From Pirellulales bacterium (GTDB taxonomy: Bacteria; Planctomycetota; Planctomycetia; Pirellulales; Thermoguttaceae), in assembly GCA_016935315.1 (NCBI GenBank), contig JAFGRD010000016.1, positions 1-64,000 on the forward strand: a DNA stretch of 64,000 nt. Reading direction: 5' to 3'. Made by a program: the position numbers and the translations under genes. The notes beneath the pieces were generated by a model, which had not been told where the DNA came from, searched no databases, and saw only the letters and a program-made list of their open reading frames with translations. Positions 47,106-55,241 of this stretch are shown here, piece after piece. The stretch's first letter is position 1, and each line of letters starts with the position of its first letter.

Positions 47106-47426
47106 GTGGCAAGAAAGAAGAACGACCCTCTCCCCGATCCTGCCAACGACCGTTCGGAAACTGCCGACAATCCCGGCGCCGGGCAGTCGCCGGAAGTGGT
47201 CCAGGCGGCCGACGCCGTTCGGCGGGCCGAAGCCGAGCTGAACAGGGCCCGGCAACTCTACCGGCAGGTCCGCCAAGAGGCCACCGGACGCCTGAAGGCC
47301 GTCCGTGAGAAGAATCTCGGCGAGTTGATCGACGGCACGCTTTCCGCGGTCAAGAAGCACCCCGGGCCGGGCGTGCTGGTGGCCGCGGCAATCGGCTTCT
47401 TCCTCGGGCGGTTGTTCCGGCGGTGA
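47106..47426 (+). CDS. Small YqjD/ElaB-type (DUF883-like) membrane-anchored protein
   Basis: The 106-residue protein starts at GTG with CAGGAG 5 bases upstream. A charged, coiled-coil-prone helix (VQAADAVRRAEAELNRARQLY) precedes a C-terminal hydrophobic segment (GPGVLVAAAIGFFLGRLFRR) ending in arginines. This is the layout of the DUF883/YqjD proteins, which tether to the inner membrane by the C-terminus and bind ribosomes in E. coli. It is the first of three tightly spaced genes, followed after 6 bp. Assignment rests on architecture, not on a recognised motif alone. Confidence 0.7.
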   Translation: MARKKNDPLPDPANDRSETADNPGAGQSPEVVQAADAVRRAEAELNRARQLYRQVRQEATGRLKAVREKNLGELIDGTLSAVKKHPGPGVLVAAAIGFFLGRLFRR

Positions 47427-47432
47427 ATCTCC

Positions 47433-47807
47433 ATGGGCTCTCGTATCGTCGACGTGAAGCAGGAGGAAACCAAGCGAGATCTGCGGCTGCGGATCGCGCG
47501 GCTACGCCGGCAAATCAACGGCCGGATTCGCGTCGCCCAAAACGAAACCCGGCGGCTCTTCTCCTGGCGAACCTACGTCCGGCGGTTTCCCGGCAGCTCG
47601 GTCACGGCCGCGCTGGGCGTCGGATTGGCCCTGGCGGCCGGGCTGAGCACGCGACGCTTGTCGCGCTGGGTAGGGATGCGGATGGTGCGTCGCGCGGCCG
47701 ACCACGTCACCGACCGGATCTGGCGGGAGCTTCGACAAGTCTGGACCGACTCCACGCCCGACCGCGGCACGATGCAGACCGGCGGAGCCGACGATGAGCG
47801 AACCTGA
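47433..47807 (+). CDS. Small basic membrane protein of unknown function
   Basis: The 124-residue protein has a strongly basic N-terminal half (KRDLRLRIARLRRQINGRIR), a hydrophobic helix (SVTAALGVGLALAAGLSTRR) and a polar C-terminus. No family is recognised. It overlaps the next gene by 14 bases and follows the previous by 6, so it belongs to the same three-gene membrane cassette, in the position YqjK holds in E. coli. I see no sequence proof of that relation. Confidence 0.65.
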   Translation: MGSRIVDVKQEETKRDLRLRIARLRRQINGRIRVAQNETRRLFSWRTYVRRFPGSSVTAALGVGLALAAGLSTRRLSRWVGMRMVRRAADHVTDRIWRELRQVWTDSTPDRGTMQTGGADDERT

Positions 47808-48213
47808 GCAGCCGCTGTTGTCCGGACTTCAGGAAGAAATCGGCTCGCTGGCGGCCGACCTGAAGCAGATGGCCACGCTGCGCTGGCAACTGGCGCGGCT
47901 GGAGTTGGAAGCCGCCGCCAAGGCGCTCAGGCGGCTGGTGATCACCGGAGTCGTTGTCGGCGTGATGACGCTTAGCGCCTTGCCCATCCTGGCCGTCGCC
48001 TTGGCCCAATTGCTGCACGAAACGCAGGGCATTTCGTTTGCCGGCTGGCTGCTGATCCTCGGCGGCGGTCTGTTGTTCGGCGGCATTCTCGGCGGCTATC
48101 TGGCCTGGCGCCGGTTCCGCCGCCGCTTTTCCGGAATCGAGCAGACCCTCGAAGAGCTCCGCGAAGACCTGGTTTGGCTCCAGCAGTGGACCGACCGTCA
48201 GCGGCCAGGGTGA
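47794..48213 (+). CDS. Putative phage-holin-family (YqjE-like) membrane protein
   Basis: The 139-residue protein has an amphipathic N-terminal region (LSGLQEEIGSLAADLKQMATL) and two transmembrane helices, about residues 48-72 (VITGVVVGVMTLSALPILAV) and 82-105 (FAGWLLILGGGLLFGGILGG). A basic and acidic coiled-coil tail follows. This matches the putative phage holin superfamily III / YqjE group, found with YqjD-like proteins. It is not evidence of a prophage. It overlaps the previous gene. Downstream lie remnants and a 103-bp element. Confidence 0.7.
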   Translation: MSEPEQPLLSGLQEEIGSLAADLKQMATLRWQLARLELEAAAKALRRLVITGVVVGVMTLSALPILAVALAQLLHETQGISFAGWLLILGGGLLFGGILGGYLAWRRFRRRFSGIEQTLEELREDLVWLQQWTDRQRPG

Positions 48214-48228
48214 GGTCGAGGCTCCAAC

Positions 48229-48328
48229 GGTTCGCCGGGTGCAGCGCCGTACAGGACTCCTCCAGCCCGGCAGAGTCATTCTCCGCGAGCATTTCTCGCA
48301 GTTCGGACAGATAGAGCGTATTGACCAC
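48229..48328 (-). pseudogene. 5' remnant of an MgtE-type magnesium transporter gene
   Basis: On the minus strand, GTG at 48328 after GGGAAAGG opens VNTLYLSELREMLAENDSAG and continues EESCTALHPAN. This resembles the extreme N-terminus of MgtE transporters (N-domain start). After about 33 codons the likeness stops and the frame runs antisense into the holin-like gene. It is read as the head of a gene whose rest was deleted. The identification is from memory of the family and needs a database search. Confidence 0.45.
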
Positions 48329-48386
48329 ACCTTTCCCGTTTCGTGGCGTAGGCACACTGTATTCCGCCTCGATGGCGTAAACCGCT

Positions 48387-48489
48387 TGTTGATGTCTGCA
48401 TTGCGAATGATCCGGGCCGACCAACGGGAGGCCGGCAGAATCGGGCTCCCGTTGGTCGCCCTCGTGCATTGACTGTGCAAGCGTCAAGA
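48387..48489 (-). repeat. 103-bp dispersed MITE-like element, copy D (inverted)
   Basis: This copy runs in the opposite orientation to copies A-C. It starts TGTTGATGTCTGCATT and ends GTGCAAGCGTCAAGA, with the stem GACCAACGGGAG/CTCCCGTTGGTC intact. It is 58 bp upstream of the mgtE-like remnant. The terminal bases have drifted more than in the other copies. Within the 411-bp stretch 48214-48624 I see only this element and the remnant, plus a doubtful 52-codon frame. Confidence 0.8.
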
Positions 48490-48624
48490 AATGTTCTACA
48501 ATCTGGTGAGACCGTCACGCGAACCTAACGAAGCCGATCACGCCCCGAGACGTGCGGCGCAAGAAACCTCCCGCCCGGAGTCCGCCGTGGCCGGGCAGTC
48601 GCTTTTTCCCTTGGATCTTCCCGC

Positions 48625-48957
48625 TTGCCTGCCGTGCGTCGTCATCTGATCGGAATTATCGCCCTGTTGCTGCTGGTGGGGGCCGTCTACTTCTGGGTCT
48701 GGCCGCCGCAGGGGAGTTTTCAGACGCAGATGGAAGCGGCCTGTTGGCGGGCCGGCGCGCTGGCGCTGGTCATCTGGCTGGCCTACGGCGACGTCCACCG
48801 CATGCCCGCCTGGTTTTGGCTTTCGCTGCCGGTGCTGGTGATCGTGCTGGCCAAATGGCCCAAGCGGGTGGTCTACGTGATTCCGATTGTCCTCGCGTTG
48901 GCCATCCTGAGGCCCCGGGTGGGTAGAAGGCAACCGAAGAACGGCTCCCGGGTTTGA
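48625..48957 (+). CDS. Small three-helix membrane protein of unknown function
   Basis: The 110-residue protein has three hydrophobic segments: LIGIIALLLLVGAVYFWVW, AGALALVIWLAYG and FWLSLPVLVIVLAKW with a following helix, and a basic C-terminus. The start is uncertain: TTG at 48625 or GTG at 48634, neither with a good ribosome site. No family recognised. It stands alone in a region of gene remnants, so it may be a survivor or a fragment. Confidence 0.5.
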   Translation: MPAVRRHLIGIIALLLLVGAVYFWVWPPQGSFQTQMEAACWRAGALALVIWLAYGDVHRMPAWFWLSLPVLVIVLAKWPKRVVYVIPIVLALAILRPRVGRRQPKNGSRV

Positions 48958-48981
48958 CACCTGAAGTCTTGAGACGTGGAC

Positions 48982-49368
48982 TCAACGCCCGCCACGTCGG
49001 CGCGGCGGACGCCCCGACAGCTCGACGCCGTGTTCCTCGGCTCGACGCTGCACGGCGATGACGGCCTCCAACTCGTTCATCTCGCCCAACAATTCCACCA
49101 ACTCGGAATAGTGCAGCGAGAGAATCCAGCCGACAGGCCATGCGGTCGTCTCCACATCGACGACCTCTTCGAGTCGAACAACGGAGGATTCCAGCAGCGA
49201 GCGTGCTGATTCGAGTTGGCCCTGCTCGCGCAAGAGCCGGGCCAGCGTGTACTCCAGCTTGGTCGTCTGCATTCTGTAGGCTAACACTTCAGGGAAACGC
49301 TGAGCCAACGAGGACTGCAAATCCAAGGCCCTGCGAAGAAACGCCTCGGCGTCCTCGAACCGTTCCAT
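48982..49368 (-). pseudogene. Remnant of a TPR-containing protein (C-terminal tail)
   Basis: 128 codons of TPR-like helices (FEDAEAFLRRALDLQSSLAQ, LEYTLARLLREQGQLESARS) ending in SGRPPRRRGGR. It resembles the tails of planctomycete Ser/Thr kinases or TPR proteins, but no kinase or N-terminal domain is present. The frame stays open upstream to about 49470, where it enters the dockerin remnant in another frame. I read it as a truncated gene; a small free-standing TPR protein is possible. Confidence 0.5.
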
Positions 49369-49472
49369 CAGGCGGGAGGTTTCGGATACCGGAACAGAAA
49401 CCCGCAGGCCGATCGCCCACCGGGGTAAGGACTCGTCAAGGAATAAGTTGGACGAGTCCCAATCGCCCCTGA

Positions 49473-49739
49473 CTACAGCAGGCCCGCGGCCAGCAACTGG
49501 TCAATGCCGTCGGCCGTCTTGCGGGATGGCTTCTGGCTGCTGCCTGCTGTGGCCAGCTCGTAGAGCCACTCCGGCGTGCCTGCCACTATCCGCGTGGCCT
49601 CCTTCTGCAAGATACCTTCGCCGATTGCCGTGTCGGCCGCCGGGGCACGGATCAGCTTCAGGGCATTAAGAAAGTGCGTCTGGTTATTGCGGGCCAGGAG
49701 CATGTCCGTCGCATCGACGCGGGCGTCGCGGCTCCGCAT
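49473..49739 (-). pseudogene. Remnant of a dockerin-type surface protein gene, cut by the CRISPR array
   Basis: About 88 codons at the 3' end of a gene. RDARVDATDMLLARNNQT matches the second dockerin half of the giant protein (RDARVNATDMLLARNNQT there), and the tail also matches (TPEWLYELA against TPAWLYELA). The likeness begins at the second dockerin and stops at the first CRISPR repeat, 4 bp beyond the remnant's first ATG. The rest of the gene is not found on the other side of the CRISPR locus within the window. Not a functional gene as it stands. Confidence 0.8.
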
Positions 49740-49743
49740 CTCT

Positions 49744-52700
49744 GCTGTGGCTTGCGGGGAATCGTCGCTCGGATACACTACTGCGGTCGGGCTTAATTGA
49801 CGACATGGAAGCTGTGGCTTGCGGGGAATCGTCGCTCGGATACACTTTCCATGGTAGAGCGGTGAAGGCGCTTCCGGGCTGTGGCTTGCGGGGAATCGTC
49901 GCTCGGATACACTTCGGATTGATTTCGTTTCCGCTGTTTGTTGCGCTGTGGCTTGCGGGGAATCGTCGCTCGGATACACTCCAACCGATTGCGAGAATCG
50001 CGATTGGGACGCTGTGGCTTGCGGGGAATCGTCGCTCGGATACACTTGTTTCGTTTCGTTTCATTTCCCCCACGTCGCTGTGGCTTGCGGGGAATCGTCG
50101 CTCGGATACACTGCATATCCCGGAAGGTGTTGAGGTCTGGCGGCTGTGGCTTGCGGGGAATCGTCGCTCGGATACACTGAGGTGGGCCAGGCACTGCTCC
50201 TCGTCGGCAGCTGTGGCTTGCGGGGAATCGTCGCTCGGATACACTAGAGAAAAGGTCTTGGCCTAACCATACCACGCTGTGGCTTGCGGGGAATCGTCGC
50301 TCGGATACACTGCTGGCCCCGTCGCTGCCGACCCAGGTGGCGCTGTGGCTTGCGGGGAATCGTCGCTCGGATACACTTCTGCCGCAAAGGCCCCACCACC
50401 CCGTTGGCTGTGGCTTGCGGGGAATCGTCGCTCGGATACACTAGAAGCCCTAGAGGCCCTAATAGCTCCAGGAGCTGTGGCTTGCGGGGAATCGTCGCTC
50501 GGATACACTTAGAGGCAAAAAATGCCGACGGAAGAATTCGCTGTGGCTTGCGGGGAATCGTCGCTCGGATACACTGTCGCCGCCTTGACCAACCCGCCGA
50601 TGATCGCTGTGGCTTGCGGGGAATCGTCGCTCGGATACACTAATTCACGTTCGGCGGCCATGGGCCGAGTGGCTGTGGCTTGCGGGGAATCGTCGCTCGG
50701 ATACACTTACGAGGGGAAATACGTCCTCGTCAAACAGTGCTGTGGCTTGCGGGGAATCGTCGCTCGGATACACTCATCGAGACCGTCGAGCGCCAATCCA
50801 AAATGCTGTGGCTTGCGGGGAATCGTCGCTCGGATACACTCACCAGCCTTAACCAGCGTAGCCGCATCGCGCTGTGGCTTGCGGGGAATCGTCGCTCGGA
50901 TACACTTACCACTCGGCAGGGCGGGTTGGCCGGATCGCTGTGGCTTGCGGGGAATCGTCGCTCGGATACACTCTCGAAAGGGCGAACACAATGGCAACCA
51001 CCGCTGTGGCTTGCGGGGAATCGTCGCTCGGATACACTTGCCGCAGTTCTCGGGGCAGTCGCAACTTTGGCTGTGGCTTGCGGGGAATCGTCGCTCGGAT
51101 ACACTAAATGAGGTTCAGCGCGTGATGCGCACCGATGCTGTGGCTTGCGGGGAATCGTCGCTCGGATACACTGCCGGAGTCCTGAGCCTAGCAGGGATCA
51201 CGCTGTGGCTTGCGGGGAATCGTCGCTCGGATACACTCGCGGCGGGCGGCTCCGCGGCCCCGCCGGCAGCTGTGGCTTGCGGGGAATCGTCGCTCGGATA
51301 CACTGCGATAGATCGTCGTCCAGCAGCGATTCTCGCTGTGGCTTGCGGGGAATCGTCGCTCGGATACACTTGCCTTGAGTACTGCCTGAGCCATAGTCAG
51401 TGCTGTGGCTTGCGGGGAATCGTCGCTCGGATACACTTTATCGAGAGTCGTTGAATGAAACAGCTTGGCTGTGGCTTGCGGGGAATCGTCGCTCGGATAC
51501 ACTCATCCAACGCCTTCAGATTTCCGCCTAAATGCTGTGGCTTGCGGGGAATCGTCGCTCGGATACACTCTGGAGGCAATCCATCCGGTGTGCATCGTTC
51601 GCTGTGGCTTGCGGGGAATCGTCGCTCGGATACACTCGGTGTGCGTACGGTATATCCGATACACGCGCTGTGGCTTGCGGGGAATCGTCGCTCGGATACA
51701 CTACCCGCTGGTCCAGACCAACGCTCCATTGCCGCTGTGGCTTGCGGGGAATCGTCGCTCGGATACACTTTTTCTCGGTCGCCCTCTTCCCCTTCCCTAG
51801 CTGTGGCTTGCGGGGAATCGTCGCTCGGATACACTTTGCTTCGGCGAAATGTAGCTCGTCCGTGGCTGTGGCTTGCGGGGAATCGTCGCTCGGATACACT
51901 ATACAGCTTATCGGTGTCCTCAATCACGTGCTGTGGCTTGCGGGGAATCGTCGCTCGGATACACTCGCCCTAGTTTTCGCCAAATGGAAAGGACGCTGTG
52001 GCTTGCGGGGAATCGTCGCTCGGATACACTGCAAGTATCTCTTGATTCCCGCCACCAAACCGCTGTGGCTTGCGGGGAATCGTCGCTCGGATACACTCAT
52101 GCAAAAATACCATGAATCTCTTTTGCTGCTGTGGCTTGCGGGGAATCGTCGCTCGGATACACTGGCAACGCAAATCCCACAAGTAGGTTTGTGCTGTGGC
52201 TTGCGGGGAATCGTCGCTCGGATACACTTGCGTCTCTGGCATGCCAGCCGGGATAATGGCTGTGGCTTGCGGGGAATCGTCGCTCGGATACACTTTACAG
52301 CAATAGTCACCTTGCAGAGATTCCGCTGTGGCTTGCGGGGAATCGTCGCTCGGATACACTGCTAAGCCGTAAGGGACGAGACAAATTTCCGCTGTGGCTT
52401 GCGGGGAATCGTCGCTCGGATACACTTTGGTGTCGTTGCTCCAACGTCGTTTCACAGCTGTGGCTTGCGGGGAATCGTCGCTCGGATACACTATCGCCCT
52501 CCAAGTTGTGCTACTGCTTTCAGCTGTGGCTTGCGGGGAATCGTCGCTCGGATACACTGCCCGATGGCTGGGTGTCGCTCGATGTCTATCGGCTGTGGCT
52601 TGCGGGGAATCGTCGCTCGGATACACTTCCAGCAACCTGGCGGCATACTCTGCGTCCTGCTGTGGCTTGCGGGGAATCGTCGCTCGGATACACTTCCAGC

Positions 52701-53953
52701 AAACGAAACGGCATCGCCACCACTCCGCTGTGGCTTGCGGGGAATCGTCGCTCGGATACACTTCATAGCTTTTGGCTGGTAGCTTCATGCGTGCTGTGGC
52801 TTGCGGGGAATCGTCGCTCGGATACACTTCAGTGTTGGCGATCGCGTAAAAGATCATGCGCTGTGGCTTGCGGGGAATCGTCGCTCGGATACACTTCTTC
52901 GATCGCTTCGAGCGCGACGGCCGCGCTGTGGCTTGCGGGGAATCGTCGCTCGGATACACTACAGGCGATCATCCAGCAGTAACTTACCGCTGTGGCTTGC
53001 GGGGAATCGTCGCTCGGATACACTCGTGGCGGGAATTGTCCATCGTGTGGAAAGGCTGTGGCTTGCGGGGAATCGTCGCTCGGATACACTCTGACACGTT
53101 TTCCATGAAGAGCCATTCGCGCTGTGGCTTGCGGGGAATCGTCGCTCGGATACACTCGCATTGGTTTTGGAGACCAATTCAGTTCCGCTGTGGCTTGCGG
53201 GGAATCGTCGCTCGGATACACTCCACATTTGAAAATCGCAGCGTTCATCGATGCTGTGGCTTGCGGGGAATCGTCGCTCGGATACACTGGCGGCGCGCCC
53301 CGGTGTAGCTGTACGTGTGCTGTGGCTTGCGGGGAATCGTCGCTCGGATACACTAAGCGTCACCAGCTTGTCTGGTTTGTGAAGGCTGTGGCTTGCGGGG
53401 AATCGTCGCTCGGATACACTTGATTTGCACAACGCTTGCGCCCCGATGTTGGCTGTGGCTTGCGGGGAATCGTCGCTCGGATACACTGATCGAGTATGAT
53501 TTGGAGATACTCGATCGGCTGTGGCTTGCGGGGAATCGTCGCTCGGATACACTTCCGATGCGGTCAACTTCTCCATGACCTAACCGCTGTGGCTTGCGGG
53601 GAATCGTCGCTCGGATACACTGAAAGCCTCAAGCGGGGAAAAGAGGAACGCGGGCTGTGGCTTGCGGGGAATCGTCGCTCGGATACACTTTTTTCGGTCG
53701 CCCTCTCCCCCTCCACTGGCTGTGGCTTGCGGGGAATCGTCGCTCGGATACACTTGCCGCGGGTGACGCCGTTCGGCAAGCTGTTGCTGTGGCTTGCGGG
53801 GAATCGTCGCTCGGATACACTGCCCCGCGGCCGACCCTCCGCACGGGAGGCGCTGTGGCTTGCGGGGAATCGTCGCTCGGATACACTAATCGCAGTCTTG
53901 AATCCCGCCCGTGAGACGCTGTGGCTTGCGGGGAATCGTCGCTCGGATACACT
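49744..53953 (+). CRISPR. CRISPR array, 64 repeats of 36 bp and 63 spacers (type II-C)
   Basis: The repeat begins GCTGTGGCTTGC and ends GCTCGGATACACT on the plus strand. All 64 copies look identical, and no degenerate terminal repeat was seen. Spacers are mostly 30-31 bp (range about 28-33). The tracrRNA anti-repeat at 58485 is complementary to the plus-strand repeat, so crRNAs are read rightward, toward cas2 and against the cas genes. Each repeat contains TTGCGG, 16 bp, TACACT, which could act as its own promoter as in Neisseria and Campylobacter II-C arrays. The right end is 48 bp from the cas2 stop; the left end touches a truncated gene and shows no AT-rich leader. Confidence 0.98.
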
Positions 53954-54001
53954 ACCTCGGGCGCAACCCACGGAGAAGAAACACCTTGCGGCCAATACAG
54001 C

Positions 54002-54346
54002 CTAGAAAAGCGTAAGCTGAGAGGGGGCGTTTTCGGTCGGTTTGGGCGATTTGCCAACGTAGCTCTCCATTTTCCCGAACTGGCGGTCCGTTACCGCAAG
54101 GACGCGGACATACCCCTCTGGGGGTAGCGCCGCCCGGATGCGGGCACGGTAGGTGTGTGCCATGTCCTCACCGGCGCAATAGCGTGCATAGACCGAGTAT
54201 TGCATCATCGAAAAGCCTTCTTCGATCAGCAGCTTGCGGAACTGCGCGTAGCGCTTGCGGGCTTTCTTGGTGGTCACCGGCAGGTCAAACATCGCGAAGA
54301 TCCACATCCCTCGGTATCCCGACAGCGTGAGTTCTCGCCTGGGCAT
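54002..54346 (-). CDS. cas2: CRISPR-associated endoribonuclease-fold Cas2
   Basis: The 114-residue protein is of usual length. GMWIFAMFDLPVTTKKARKR holds the conserved Asp at the end of the first strand and is typical of the type II Cas2 subgroup; FSMMQYSVYARYC follows. Cas2 bridges two Cas1 dimers in the spacer-integration complex. It begins 4 bp after the cas1 stop and ends 48 bp from the CRISPR array. Last gene of the cas9-cas1-cas2 operon; no csn2 or cas4 follows, which defines subtype II-C. Confidence 0.96.
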   Translation of the reverse strand: MPRRELTLSGYRGMWIFAMFDLPVTTKKARKRYAQFRKLLIEEGFSMMQYSVYARYCAGEDMAHTYRARIRAALPPEGYVRVLAVTDRQFGKMESYVGKSPKPTENAPSQLTLF

Positions 54347-54350
54347 TCGG

Positions 54351-55241
54351 TCACCCTCCGGGCAAGTCGAGCCTAGCGGCGTTGCCCAGAAACACGTCGG
54401 CCAGCGAGCAGGCCATCCGCGCCACGACGTCGAACAGGGTGCGCTGCTGGCCGTCGATCAGATATCGGCCGGTCATCTGCTCGATCAGGTACTGCTTTGC
54501 CGAGGCCTCGACATGGTTACAGATCTCGTGCTCGCCGACGTACTCGGCGACGGCTCGGTCGACCGTGGGGCGAAACGGCTCCATCAGGTCATCGGCCAGG
54601 CAGAACGGGTTGGCACGATTGTGGTGGTGGACACCCAGGCAGGGATGCTGCCCGGCTCCACAGATAGCACGAGCAACAACCGCGCGCAATACGGCGTAGC
54701 CGTAGTTCAGTAGCAGGTTCTGATCTTCGTTTTCGCGGTGGCGTCGGAAGTCGAGGTCGGCAAACAGCAGGGGCCAATAGCGTCTGGCGGCACGCGCTTC
54801 GACGTTCTGCGGATCGCCGGAGCGGACCCGGCCGGCCAGTGCCCGCAACCCCTGGTCGGTGCCGTGCAGGCACAGCAGCGTCTCGGCCTGGGCGGCGATC
54901 TTGGCGCGGACGATCTGTTGCCAGACCCGTTTGCGTAGCGGCAGGGGGGCCCGGGCCTGGGCGGCGAAACGTCGGGCCTGGGCATGATGGGCCGCCAGGG
55001 GCAAAAACATGCCGACGGGCAGGTTCCTGCGGTTGCAGGCGACAAACGTGCCGCCGGCCTCGGCAAGCCCCGCAAGGACCGCTTGGGTGTAGGTCACCTG
55101 GGGATGCGAGACAATCACCACGGCCAGATCGGCCAGGGGCATGGAGACATCGGGCATTTCCCGACGCTCGACGACGAGTTGCCGGAGGTTCACACGCAAC
55201 CGCGCCGGCAACTCCGAGAAGTCCAGGATACGGTTAGTCAT
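54351..55241 (-). CDS. cas1: CRISPR-associated integrase Cas1 (type II)
   Basis: The 296-residue metal-dependent integrase inserts new spacers at the array. Catalytic residues expected for type II Cas1 are present: Glu148 in NVEARAARRYW, His205 in GVHHHNRANPF, and the acidic pair in ADDLMEPFRP (Asp217, Glu221). The start overlaps the cas9 stop by 8 bases (ATGACTAA), so translation is coupled. Works with Cas2 and probably Cas9 for protospacer selection. Confidence 0.97.
   Translation of the reverse strand: MTNRILDFSELPARLRVNLRQLVVERREMPDVSMPLADLAVVIVSHPQVTYTQAVLAGLAEAGGTFVACNRRNLPVGMFLPLAAHHAQARRFAAQARAPLPLRKRVWQQIVRAKIAAQAETLLCLHGTDQGLRALAGRVRSGDPQNVEARAARRYWPLLFADLDFRRHRENEDQNLLLNYGYAVLRAVVARAICGAGQHPCLGVHHHNRANPFCLADDLMEPFRPTVDRAVAEYVGEHEICNHVEASAKQYLIEQMTGRYLIDGQQRTLFDVVARMACSLADVFLGNAARLDLPGG

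Noticed and set aside
47794-48213. Holin-family protein as a sign of a prophage
   Set aside because: No lysin, capsid, integrase or attachment site is near. The protein fits the chromosomal YqjE-type group.
48491-48649. 52-codon plus-strand frame after element copy D, with TACAAT nearby
   Set aside because: No ribosome site, no family likeness, and it overlaps the start of the three-helix protein; the -35 spacing of 22 bp is too long.
53954-54001. Leader sequence between the array and cas2
   Set aside because: Only 48 bp, not AT-rich, no promoter pointing into the array, and the anti-repeat shows this is the downstream end for crRNA transcription.
49473-54057. Many overlapping open frames on both strands encoding repeated peptides such as MACGESSLGYT or SVSERRFPASHS
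   Set aside because: They are translations of the CRISPR repeat in several frames, with spacer-encoded residues between; no start signals or protein-like sequence.
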